Assembly (NCBI RefSeq): GCF_024753145.1
Contig: NZ_JANUGU010000010.1
Location: forward strand, 1 to 64,000
Length of the DNA: 64,000 bases
From: Massilia terrae
Lineage (GTDB): Bacteria > Pseudomonadota > Gammaproteobacteria > Burkholderiales > Burkholderiaceae_D
Reading direction: 5' to 3'
The position numbers and the translations under genes were made by a program. Position 1 is the first letter of the stretch. Each line of letters opens with the position of its first letter. Positions 26,571-34,803 of this stretch are shown in pieces. The notes under the pieces are model-generated. The model saw only the letters and a program-made list of their open reading frames with translations. It searched no databases and was not told the DNA's origin.

Positions 26571-28285
26571 ACGCCCCGTTCGATACGCCTTTCGACGCGG
26601 CGCTGCTGGTCCGTGCGCGTGCTCAAAGCAGTGAGTCACGGCGTTCACTGATCGAGGAGTTGCAAGGCCTGACCAGTCTGGAGGCGCGCCAAGTGGTGGG
26701 CAAGCTGGCCGACTTGTTTGGTCTGGCGACCATGGAAACTGTCGAAATGTTCGACCAGGAGCCGGCTTTCGATCGCCTACCGCTGGCCCAGGCAATGGCG
26801 CGCCAATGCGCTCTGCTTCGCCAGCCCGGCGGCGTGAACGCCAGCGGTCTGCTGACCGCCGTTATTGCCGACCCGTTCGATCTCGACCTGCAAACCTGGC
26901 TTCAGGTCCAAGCCGGGTGCACGCCCCCCGCCTCTCTGCGCCTGTGTCTGGCGCTACAGTCCGACATTCTGGCCTACCTCGGCAAGCAGGAAGAATCAGT
27001 GCGCGCGGTCGATACCGTGGTCGGGGAGCGAGCCGGCGACACATATGGCCGCCGCGAGGGCAAGACCGCGTCGGTCCTAACCTTCGCGTCGGTGTCCGAA
27101 GCCGCCAGCCCGGCGGTCAAGCTGGTCGACTCGACCCTGTACGATGCTCTAAAATGCGGCGCCTCCGACATTCACCTGGAAAGCACGGCGTCCGGTCTGG
27201 CCGTCAAATATCGTGTCGATGGCGTGCTGGACCATGGGGCTTCGGTCGGTGGCATCGAACTGGCCGAACACGTCATTTCCCGGCTGAAGGTGTTGGCGGA
27301 GCTCGACATCGCCGAACGTCGCGTGCCACAGGACGGCAGCTTCCGGGTCGAATCTGGCGGACGCGAGATCGACCTGCGTGTGTCGATCATGCCGAGTATT
27401 CACGGGGAAGACGCGGTGATCCGCATCCTTGACAAGCGCGCCATGCTCGCGGCTTGCGGGGCGTTGACGCTGGACGCACTCGGCTTCAATGCGCCTTCGC
27501 TCCAGATGCTACGCGGTCTGGCCCGCGAAGCGTATGGCATGCTGTTGGTGACTGGGCCGACCGGTTCAGGCAAGACCACTACGCTCTACGCCGCGCTTAC
27601 CGAAATTCACAACGGGCGCGAGAAGATCATTACTATCGAGGACCCCGTCGAATACCACCTCCCCGGCATCCTGCAAATCCCAGTCAATGAAAAGAAGGGC
27701 CTGACCTTCGCAAGAGGCCTACGCTCGATCTTGCGCCACGACCCTGACAAGATCATGGTCGGCGAGATTCGCGACCGCGAGACCGCTGAGATCGCAGTGC
27801 AGTCGGCCCTGACCGGCCACTTGGTGTTGACCACTGTACACGCCAATAATGTGTTCGACGTATTTGGCCGTTTCACCCATATGGATATCGACCCATATGC
27901 CTTTGTGTCAGCGCTGAACGGCATCTGGGCGCAGCGCTTGGTGCGGATAAACTGTCCGCACTGTGCCATGCGCTGCGAACCGGATGAAACCGAATTGGCC
28001 TCGGTGCATTTGTCAGCAGGGGAAGTCGTCGACTATCTGTTCATGCGCGGCAAGGGCTGCGGCGACTGCCGCGGAACCGGCTATAAGGGCCGCCGCTCGA
28101 TCGCCGAAATCCTGACCTTGAACGACGAGATCCGCGAACTGATCGTCGACAAGCAGCCGATGCGCCGAATCAAGGCCGCGGCCGCCGCCAACGGCACGCG
28201 CAGCCTGCGCATGGCCGCGCTCGAGCTGGTCAGAAGTGGCGTCACCACCATTGAAGAAATCCGCCGGGTGACCCTGCATGCTTAA
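26567..28285 (+). CDS. gspE: Type II secretion ATPase GspE
   Basis: 572 aa. The N-terminal ~160 residues are a T2SSE-N-type domain. The ATPase core shows Walker A GPTGSGKTT (~residues 330-338), Asp box IIT.IEDPVEYHLPG, Walker B IMVGEIRDRETAE and the His box LVLTTVHANN. A zinc-binding four-Cys module (CPHCAMRC ... CGDCRGTGYKGR, ~462-505) is present, as in true GspE/PilB. It powers pseudopilus extension at the cytoplasmic face. Overlaps gspF by 4 nt and the next gene by 8 nt. Confidence 0.94.
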   Translation: MNAPFDTPFDAALLVRARAQSSESRRSLIEELQGLTSLEARQVVGKLADLFGLATMETVEMFDQEPAFDRLPLAQAMARQCALLRQPGGVNASGLLTAVIADPFDLDLQTWLQVQAGCTPPASLRLCLALQSDILAYLGKQEESVRAVDTVVGERAGDTYGRREGKTASVLTFASVSEAASPAVKLVDSTLYDALKCGASDIHLESTASGLAVKYRVDGVLDHGASVGGIELAEHVISRLKVLAELDIAERRVPQDGSFRVESGGREIDLRVSIMPSIHGEDAVIRILDKRAMLAACGALTLDALGFNAPSLQMLRGLAREAYGMLLVTGPTGSGKTTTLYAALTEIHNGREKIITIEDPVEYHLPGILQIPVNEKKGLTFARGLRSILRHDPDKIMVGEIRDRETAEIAVQSALTGHLVLTTVHANNVFDVFGRFTHMDIDPYAFVSALNGIWAQRLVRINCPHCAMRCEPDETELASVHLSAGEVVDYLFMRGKGCGDCRGTGYKGRRSIAEILTLNDEIRELIVDKQPMRRIKAAAAANGTRSLRMAALELVRSGVTTIEEIRRVTLHA

Positions 28286-29099
28286 TTCTTTCAAACCCTG
28301 GACCGGATACGCGCTGCGCATCGGGGTTGCCCCCGGCGCGCTGGCACTGGTGCGCACCAGTATCTGGCGCCATGAGCACGCGCTGTTACTAGAGGACGTG
28401 CACGTGAAGGGCGATGGCCGCGAGGGGCTGACAGATGCACTGTACGCGTTGCTAGACCGGCATCCAGTGCGTGGCTGGCCTTTGACTTTGGTGCTGGCGG
28501 ACGAACTGGTGCGGCTATGGCAGGTCACGCCGCCGAGGGGCAGCACACGCTTGTCCGACCTCAAAGCCGCGAGCGCACTGCGCTTCCAGACCTTGTTCGG
28601 CGACAGCGCGGCCGATTGGCGGATCCAGGCCGATTGGAGCGCTACGCGGCCCTTTCTGGCGGCGGCGCTGCCTCAGGCCTGGCTCGATGGTTTTTTCGGG
28701 GTCGCACGGGCGCGGCGCTGCCATCTGACCGAAGTCGTGCCGCAGCTGGTCGCGGCACTCAACCAGTACCGCCGCCTCCGCCGGCCCGATGCCTGGTTCG
28801 GTCTGTCGCACGGTGGGGTACTGAACCTCGCCGTATTTGACGGTAAGGCCTTTACTGCGGTACGCGCCACCCCTTTCCCGTCCGGCGCCGACTGCGACTG
28901 GTTGAACGCCTATATCGCGCGTGAGGCGCTGCGGATCGGCGTCGAGCGGCCAGGACGTCTGGAGATCTGCGGTCCGACGCCGAGAGCTTGGGCTGTAAAC
29001 CCAGAACGCTTAGAGTTTGCGTGCACTGTATTCGAGGATGCGGTCGATCCTTTATGGTCGGACGCCGCGCGACTGGCCCTGACAGGGAGACTGCTATGA
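28278..29099 (+). CDS. PilM/GspL-N-like actin-fold assembly protein
   Basis: 273 aa. No TM segment. The order after the ATPase gene, the cytoplasmic character and motifs such as LRIGVAPGALALV and AWFGLSHGGVLNLAVFDGK suggest an actin-like fold corresponding to PilM of type IV pili, or the cytoplasmic half of GspL. It is shorter than PilM (~350 aa) and poorly conserved, so the family call rests on position: it is followed by PilN- and PilO-like genes. It would link the ATPase to the periplasmic PilN/O-like pair. Overlaps the next gene by 4 nt. Confidence 0.65.
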   Translation: MLNSFKPWTGYALRIGVAPGALALVRTSIWRHEHALLLEDVHVKGDGREGLTDALYALLDRHPVRGWPLTLVLADELVRLWQVTPPRGSTRLSDLKAASALRFQTLFGDSAADWRIQADWSATRPFLAAALPQAWLDGFFGVARARRCHLTEVVPQLVAALNQYRRLRRPDAWFGLSHGGVLNLAVFDGKAFTAVRATPFPSGADCDWLNAYIAREALRIGVERPGRLEICGPTPRAWAVNPERLEFACTVFEDAVDPLWSDAARLALTGRLL

Positions 29100-29641
29100 G
29101 GGTGATGCGCATCGATTTCGCACCGCCCAGCCTGCACCGTGCCATGCTGAAGGCGCCGCGTCTGGCTTGGGCGATGTTTTTCATGAGCCTGGCGATGGTT
29201 CCTTCACTCGCTGGAAGCAGCATGAAATACCATGCACTGTTGCGTGAACAGGTGAACGAGCAAGCAAGGATTCAGGCCCTTGCTGTCCGATCCGTGCCCA
29301 CGGCGCGGCCTGCGGCTCCCCCACTCTCCGCGGCGCAGGCGAGCAAAATCAATGCTGCTGTGTTGCAGCTTAACCTTCCATGGCTAGCCCTGCATGACGC
29401 CCTGCAGACAGCTACGCCGGCCAGCATTGCGCTGCTGTCGCTGGAGCCCGACGCAAGGAAGCGTAATTTGCGAATCACGGCCGAGGCCAAGAACAGCGAC
29501 GACATGATCACTTACGTCGAGCAGCTCAGGCTGCAGGACTTGTTTGGCGCCGTCTCCTTGGTGCACCACGAGCTCAATCAGCAGGACCCGAACCGCCCGA
29601 TTCGCTTCCAGATCGAGGCGGAATGGAGAACCAAGCCATGA
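29096..29641 (+). CDS. PilN/GspL-C-like alignment protein
   Basis: 181 aa from ATG 29096, overlapping the upstream stop (ATGA). One N-terminal TM helix (LAWAMFFMSLAMVPSLAG, residues ~23-40), then a coiled coil (YHALLREQVNEQARIQAL) and a ferredoxin-like periplasmic domain (LLSLEPDARKRNLRITAEAKNS, DDMITYVEQLRLQDLF). This topology is that of PilN. It is the inner-membrane partner of the following PilO-like protein and of the PilM-like protein. Confidence 0.72.
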   Translation: MRVMRIDFAPPSLHRAMLKAPRLAWAMFFMSLAMVPSLAGSSMKYHALLREQVNEQARIQALAVRSVPTARPAAPPLSAAQASKINAAVLQLNLPWLALHDALQTATPASIALLSLEPDARKRNLRITAEAKNSDDMITYVEQLRLQDLFGAVSLVHHELNQQDPNRPIRFQIEAEWRTKP

Positions 29642-30243
29642 GCAGGTCGTCTCTGGGTGTACTTGTGCTGTGCCTACGTCTGATCATACGGCAAGTTAAC
29701 CCGGTCACTCTGATTACCACTGTGGTGCTCGTCGCAGCGTCGGGCACAACGTTATGGATGCTGCACCTTGTATTAGGACTGGAGGCCGCGCGCGACCAAT
29801 GGCGTACGCAGATAGCGCACGAGCTTGCGGCGCGAGCCGCCGCCCTGCGGGTTCCGGCGCCCCCGGCCAGAGCCCCCGACCATCTGGCGCAATTTTATAA
29901 GGCGCTCGGCGAGCGCCGTTACGCCGAGCAGCAGATCAAGACCTTGTTCGGGCTAGCCGCGAAGAATGGTCTCCCGCTGGCGCAGGGAGAGTACAAGGCT
30001 GACTACGACCACAACACCCAGGTGGCCACCTATAAGGTCAATCTGCCTGTCAAAGGCAGCTACGAGGCGATCTGGCGTTTTGCGATGGACGCGCTGCGCG
30101 CTATTCCCTTTGCGTCGCTTGACCACATCGGGTTCAAGCGCGATACGATTAGCGACCCGCAGGTGGAGGCCCGGCTGCAGCTAACCCTGTACCTGAGTGA
30201 TCGCGCGGCGGACTCCTACATTGGCGCCGGAGGTGCTCAATGA
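29638..30243 (+). CDS. PilO/GspM-like alignment protein
   Basis: 201 aa from ATG 29638 (ATGA overlap). A single TM helix (LITTVVLVAASGTTLWMLHL), then a coiled-coil stretch and a ferredoxin-like domain with YKVNLPVKGSYEAIWRFAMD, typical of PilO. Forms a heterodimer with PilN-like proteins in the inner membrane. Overlaps the next gene by 4 nt. Confidence 0.7.
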   Translation: MSRSSLGVLVLCLRLIIRQVNPVTLITTVVLVAASGTTLWMLHLVLGLEAARDQWRTQIAHELAARAAALRVPAPPARAPDHLAQFYKALGERRYAEQQIKTLFGLAAKNGLPLAQGEYKADYDHNTQVATYKVNLPVKGSYEAIWRFAMDALRAIPFASLDHIGFKRDTISDPQVEARLQLTLYLSDRAADSYIGAGGAQ

Positions 30244-30857
30244 AGTCTCGCCACCTCGTGCTAGTTGCAGCGCTCATCGGCTCTGCTGCGCTCGTAGCCT
30301 TCGGCGAGCGCAGTTCAGCTGTCGCGATCGCCGAACCCGTCGAGCGATCGACGGCACGAGGGGGCTTGTTATCAACGACGCACGTTGCTTTGGATCGGCG
30401 CGTCGATCGGACCGCGGCGGGGCAAACCGAGGGGGAGGGCGCCACTGCATCCAAAGACAATGGCGAGATCATTCTGGCGCTGGTGCCGCGCGACACTCCT
30501 CTCGGGGAAGGTGAAGCTCAGTTCGGGCAAGGCGAGCAAAGTACAAGCGCAGGAGCCAACACATTGTTCGGTCACCAGGACTGGGCTCCGCCGATCCCCC
30601 CAGCGCCACCTCCGCCGCCACCACCGCCACCACCGCCTCCCTCGGCGCCGCCGCTGCCTTTCACTTTCATCGGAAAGGCGGTCGCGGGTGGGATTTTGGA
30701 GGTCTACCTGTCGCAGGGCGAGCGTACCTATGTCGTGCATGACAATGACCTGATCGAAGGGACATATCGGATAGAGAAAATTGCGCCCCCGCTCATGACC
30801 CTGACCTACCTGCCGCTGAAGCAGACTCAGCAGCTAAATATTGGAGTATTCGACTGA
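30240..30857 (+). CDS. GspC/PilP-like periplasmic linker with polyproline spacer
   Basis: 205 aa. N-terminal membrane/signal segment (HLVLVAALIGSAALVAFG), a low-complexity periplasmic linker, a run of about 13 prolines near residue 125 (WAPPIPPAPPPPPP...), and a small beta domain (FTFIGKAVAGGILEVYLSQGERTYVVHDNDLIEGTYRIEKI) that matches the HR/PilP-type fold contacting the secretin N0 domain. It would bridge the inner-membrane complex and the secretin. The polyproline spacer is longer than in usual GspC/PilP and may be a rigid rod. Ends 1 nt into the secretin start. Confidence 0.68.
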   Translation: MKSRHLVLVAALIGSAALVAFGERSSAVAIAEPVERSTARGGLLSTTHVALDRRVDRTAAGQTEGEGATASKDNGEIILALVPRDTPLGEGEAQFGQGEQSTSAGANTLFGHQDWAPPIPPAPPPPPPPPPPPPSAPPLPFTFIGKAVAGGILEVYLSQGERTYVVHDNDLIEGTYRIEKIAPPLMTLTYLPLKQTQQLNIGVFD

Positions 30858-32887
30858 TGCGAGTGATCCCGTTCCGCCTGCTGGTCTCGGTCCTGATGCC
30901 TTTGCTGTTGATCGGTTGTGCTGCCGAGAACGCCTATCGCGCGGGTAACGAGTTGGTCGCCCACGACAAAATCGAGGCAGGTCTCTTGAAATACCGTGAG
31001 GCGCTGTTAGCCGATCCATCCAACTTGGTCTACAAGATGGCGTACTTGCGCGCACGCGACGGCGCCACCAACCGATTGCTGACGCAAGCTGATCGTGAGT
31101 TAGCTGAAGGCAAGGTAGAACTGGCGACACAAGACTTTCGGCGCGTGCTGGCGATCGATCCGGTCAACGACCGCGCGCGGAGCGGCTTGCGCCAAGTCGA
31201 GGCAGATCACCGCCATACCGCGATGATGAGCGATGCACGCAAGTTGGCCCAGCGACAGGACTTTGACGGCGCGCGCCAGAAGCTAGAAGCGATCCTGACC
31301 GAGCGCCCAACATGGGACCCGGCGCGCAGACTGCTGGCGGACGTCAACGAAAGGGATTCGGCAGCACCGGCCGAAAAGGCGTTGGCTGAGATCTTCCGAA
31401 CTCCGATCAGCCTGGAGTTTCGTGACGCCCCACTCAAACAAATTTTCGACGTGATCGCGCACCGTTCGGGGCTGAACTTCCTATTCGACAAAGATGTCAA
31501 GACTGACCAGCGTACGTCGATCTTCCTGAAGAACACAACTGTTGAGGCAGGAATCTACTTCCTATTAATGACCAACCAGCTCGAGCGACAGGTCATGGAT
31601 GGAAATACCATCCTGATCTTCCCGAACCTGCCGGCAAAGCAGAAGGAATACCAACAGATGACGATCAAGACCTTCTACATTGCCAACGCAGAGGCCAAGA
31701 ACGTGGCTAACACGCTCAAGACCATCCTAAAATCTCGCGACGTAGTAGTTAATGAGAAACTCAACCTTGTGATCCTGCACGATACCCCGGATGCAGTGCA
31801 GCTAGCGTCGCGTCTGGTCGCACTGGAGGATGTGCCCGAGCCCGAGGTGATGCTGGACGTCGAGGTGCTCCAAGTGCAACGCAACCGCCTGCTTGATCTC
31901 GGTATAGACTGGCCGACCAGTCTGCAGTTCGCTCCACTTCAGAGTGCCTCCGGTACACGGCTGACGATAGACGATTTGCGTCACCTAAGTACCTCCACTA
32001 TCGGCGTAACTGGGGTGTCCGGCGCGATCACGGCTAGCAAGACCGATGGCGATGCGAATACGTTGGCCGCGCCACGGATCCGTGTGCGTAACAAGGAAAA
32101 GGCTAAGGTTGTCATCGGCGACAAGCTGCCGACCATTACCACGACGATTTCGTCAGGCGTCGGTGGGTTCGCATCGGAATCGGTGAACTATGTGGATGTC
32201 GGGCTGAAACTCGACGTCGAACCTACCATTTATCTGAACAACGAGATTGGGATTCGGATATCGCTCGAGGTCAGCAACCTGATCGACACGATCACGACCA
32301 AGACCGGCACCACGGCCTACCGGATTGGCACGCGTTCAGCAGCGACGATCTTGCAGCTGAAGGACGGCGAGAATCAGGTGTTGGCCGGTCTGATCCAGAA
32401 CGACGATCGCAGCAGCGGCACCAAGCTGCCCGGCTTGGGTGACCTACCACTGCTGGGGCGTTTGTTCGGCAGCTCTCAGGACACCAGGAACCGCAGCGAG
32501 GTAGTGCTGTCGATCACGCCGCACCTTGTGCGCAACCTACAGCGACCTTCGGCCTCCAGCTCGGAATTCAGCGCCGGCACCGAGACCAGCTTCCGGCGCC
32601 GGCCGAACACGTCGCTGCGCCAGACGGCTGAGTTACCGGGTGTCCGCGCTTTGCCGCAGACACCACGGCAGCAAAACATCAACGTGCCGATAGCTGCGCC
32701 GGCGCAAGGGCAGGATATAGCAATGGCGCCGCCAAGTGTGCTCGGCAGCGCCAGCGTCACACCGCAGTCCGTCCCGCACTCAAGCCCAACCGACACATTG
32801 CCACCCGGGGCGGAGACACATATCAATCCGTTGCCAGCGGCTGTGGTCGCGCCTCTGGTGACTGCGCCAGTCGGCCAACAGAAATGA
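30857..32887 (+). CDS. gspD: Outer-membrane secretin GspD
   Basis: 676 aa. Lipoprotein signal with lipobox LIGC (Cys ~21), so it may not need a separate pilotin. Residues ~25-165 are TPR-like helices (ALLADPSNLVYKMAYL, FRRVLAIDPVNDRA, ILTERPTWDPARRLL). N0/N1-type domains follow (SLEFRDAPLKQIFDVIAHRSGLNFLFDKDV; TIKTFYIANAEAKNVANTLKTIL). The secretin core (~residues 330-560) includes VMLDVEVLQVQRNRLLDLGI, VGLKLDVEPTIY and the signature LPGLGDLPLLGRLF. The C-terminal ~120 residues are Pro/Ser-rich and probably exposed. N-terminal TPRs on a secretin are usual for MSHA/Tad-like or T2SS variants rather than canonical GspD. Confidence 0.92.
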   Translation: MRVIPFRLLVSVLMPLLLIGCAAENAYRAGNELVAHDKIEAGLLKYREALLADPSNLVYKMAYLRARDGATNRLLTQADRELAEGKVELATQDFRRVLAIDPVNDRARSGLRQVEADHRHTAMMSDARKLAQRQDFDGARQKLEAILTERPTWDPARRLLADVNERDSAAPAEKALAEIFRTPISLEFRDAPLKQIFDVIAHRSGLNFLFDKDVKTDQRTSIFLKNTTVEAGIYFLLMTNQLERQVMDGNTILIFPNLPAKQKEYQQMTIKTFYIANAEAKNVANTLKTILKSRDVVVNEKLNLVILHDTPDAVQLASRLVALEDVPEPEVMLDVEVLQVQRNRLLDLGIDWPTSLQFAPLQSASGTRLTIDDLRHLSTSTIGVTGVSGAITASKTDGDANTLAAPRIRVRNKEKAKVVIGDKLPTITTTISSGVGGFASESVNYVDVGLKLDVEPTIYLNNEIGIRISLEVSNLIDTITTKTGTTAYRIGTRSAATILQLKDGENQVLAGLIQNDDRSSGTKLPGLGDLPLLGRLFGSSQDTRNRSEVVLSITPHLVRNLQRPSASSSEFSAGTETSFRRRPNTSLRQTAELPGVRALPQTPRQQNINVPIAAPAQGQDIAMAPPSVLGSASVTPQSVPHSSPTDTLPPGAETHINPLPAAVVAPLVTAPVGQQK

Positions 32888-33363
32888 GAACGTTTGGCGC
32901 ACGCGGATTCACCCTGATCGAGTTGTTGGTCACGCTTGCGATCCTTGCTTTGCTCGGCACGTTGATCGCACCTGTGGCTCAGCTGACGATCCAGCGCAGA
33001 CAGGAACAAGAACTACGCGCAGCGTTGCACCAGATCCGGGCCGCTATCGACAACTACAAGAGGGCTTCCGATGAAGGTCGCATCACCAGGGCCGCCGGCG
33101 CGACCGGCTACCCGGCCAAGCTCGATTTGCTGGTCGAGGGCGAGGCCGACCTGCGTAGCCCGAAGCAGGCCAAAATATTCTTCCTGCGCCGGCTGCCGCG
33201 TGACCCTTTCAATCTCGACCCCGAGCTCACCGACGCTCAAACCTGGGGGAAGCGCAGCTATGCCAGCGAAGCCAACGACCCGAAGGAGGGCGCTGACGTT
33301 TACGACGTTTACTCGGTCTCGGGCAAGGTCGGCCTCAATGGCATACCCTACAGCCGATGGTGA
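32884..33363 (+). CDS. Pseudopilin (GspG/GspH-like) 2
   Basis: 159 aa, overlapping gspD by 4 nt. Cleavage site RG|FTLIELLVTLAILALLGTLIAP with Glu +5. The body (LRAALHQIRAAIDNYKRASDEG, RLPRDPFN, GADVYDVYSVSGKVGLNGIPYSRW) is GspG-like. The C-terminal S.G.GLNGxPYxxW motif recurs in the next protein, so the two are paralogues. Probably a minor pseudopilin of the tip. Confidence 0.88.
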   Translation: MRTFGARGFTLIELLVTLAILALLGTLIAPVAQLTIQRRQEQELRAALHQIRAAIDNYKRASDEGRITRAAGATGYPAKLDLLVEGEADLRSPKQAKIFFLRRLPRDPFNLDPELTDAQTWGKRSYASEANDPKEGADVYDVYSVSGKVGLNGIPYSRW

Positions 33364-33367
33364 CAGC

Positions 33368-33808
33368 ATGAAGCGGCAAGTGGACCATTTGTGTTTTTCC
33401 CGCCCGGAGCAGCCCTTGGCCGTCCGCGTTTGCCGCGGCGTACGTGGCGGCTTCACCTTGATCGAGCTGCTTGTGGTGTTGAGCATCGTGGCACTGCTGC
33501 TCACTCTGGCCTCGCCGCGCTTCTTCCCCAGCGTCGACAGCGCCAAGGAGACCATCCTGGCCAACAACCTGCGCAATACGCGGACTGTCATCGATCAGTT
33601 CTATACCGACACCGGGCGATACCCGGATTCTCTGAACCAACTTGTCGAAAAGAGGTATCTCCCGACCTTGCCTTTTGACCCTATCAGTGACAGCAATGAT
33701 GCATGGTCCATCATCCCGCCTGAGGACACGGGCAAGGGCGCTGTATACGACCTCCACAGCAGCGCGGCTGGCAGGGGGCGCAATGGTGTGCCGTATGCAC
33801 AGTGGTAG
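33368..33808 (+). CDS. Pseudopilin (GspG-like) 3
   Basis: 146 aa from ATG 33368. The leader is unusually long (~28 residues) before GG|FTLIELLVVLSIVALLLTLASP. The body has ANNLRNTRTVIDQFYTDTGRYPDSLNQLVEKRYLPTLPFDP and ends in GRGRNGVPYAQW. Paralogue of the preceding gene. The frame is open far upstream, but only this start follows the neighbour's stop by a few bases. It overlaps the next gene by 26 nt. Confidence 0.85.
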   Translation: MKRQVDHLCFSRPEQPLAVRVCRGVRGGFTLIELLVVLSIVALLLTLASPRFFPSVDSAKETILANNLRNTRTVIDQFYTDTGRYPDSLNQLVEKRYLPTLPFDPISDSNDAWSIIPPEDTGKGAVYDLHSSAAGRGRNGVPYAQW

Positions 33809-34355
33809 CCACGCAATAATCGAGGAGAAGCGTCGCCGCGTCTTGCGGAAACCACGGATCGAAAACGGGTTCACCTATCTTGGCGTGATAATTTTGGTCG
33901 CGATTGTTGGCCTGGTTGGCGCCGTCACACTTAAGGTCGATGCCTTGATGCGGCGCGCCGCCGCCGAGCGTCAACTGCTGGAGATCGGTGCCGCATTTAG
34001 CGACGCGCTCCGCAGCTATGCTGACGCGACCGCGCCCGGGCAGCCGCGACATCCACGCTCATTGGAGGACCTTCTAAAGGACCCTCGGTATCCGGGCGAA
34101 CGCCGCCACCTGCGCAAAATTTTCGTTGACCCTGTTACCGGAAAAGCGGACTGGGGCGTAGTTTATGCCGGCGGCGTGCAAGGCAATGGCAGCGGCGTAC
34201 TTGCGGTCTACAGTCTGTCCAGCGCGCGGCCGCTGAAGATAGCGAACTTCGACGGACGCTTTCCGAATTTTGAAAACAAGGAACACATCTCAGATTGGAA
34301 GTTTGCCGCGACAGGGCAGACTATAAGCCAGCACGGCGACAGTGCAGGACAGTAA
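33783..34355 (+). CDS. Pseudopilin-like protein 4 (no Glu+5)
   Basis: 190 aa from ATG 33783 (ATG 33795 possible), overlapping the upstream gene. Prepilin-like segment NG|FTYLGVIILVAIVGLVGAVT, but +5 is Gly instead of Glu, a trait of tip pseudopilins such as GspK. The body contains LEDLLKDPRYPGERRHLRKIFVDPVTGKADWGVV, the pattern of 'type II secretion system protein' pseudopilins of the same operon type. Last gene of the secretion operon. Likely tip or initiation subunit. Confidence 0.78.
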   Translation: MVCRMHSGSHAIIEEKRRRVLRKPRIENGFTYLGVIILVAIVGLVGAVTLKVDALMRRAAAERQLLEIGAAFSDALRSYADATAPGQPRHPRSLEDLLKDPRYPGERRHLRKIFVDPVTGKADWGVVYAGGVQGNGSGVLAVYSLSSARPLKIANFDGRFPNFENKEHISDWKFAATGQTISQHGDSAGQ

Positions 34356-34803
34356 CCAAGCCAGGCACGTGGTTCGCGCTGCCCAGGCAGCATTTTTGTG
34401 TCGTCTGTTCCGCATCCAAGTTAGGGGAGAAATCGAGTCGGCCGGTTTTGCACTCAGTCCTTTCACGAAATAGGGCATTTGCCCATCATTAGCTTCCAGC
34501 CTGCCTACCACCATTCTCATCCCGTCAATTCATAGGGATGGGGACCAGCGCCTCTTGTAAATCGATGATGCGACTCATGACACGTGGCGCTCACGATTGG
34601 CGTGCATCGACCAAATATTCTTATTCAGCAAGTTCAGATCGGGCTACGCATTTATATACCAAATGGGTATCCCTAGCAGAACTGCTAGGTTCAGATTATT
34701 TGCGATTTTTTCTTGGATGCAACTAGTGCATACTAGAAATATTAAGTTCAGGGAACAGTGCGGCTTTCAGACTCCGATTTGCTTTTGTCAACTGGGAATA
34801 AAT
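34356..34803. promoter_or_regulatory. Gap between secretion operon and Rhs genes
   Basis: 448 bp. No gene or clear terminator seen. AT-rich around 34600-34800, so a separate promoter for the Rhs genes is likely. The Rhs frame is open from 34597, but the signal peptide begins at 34804. Confidence 0.4.
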
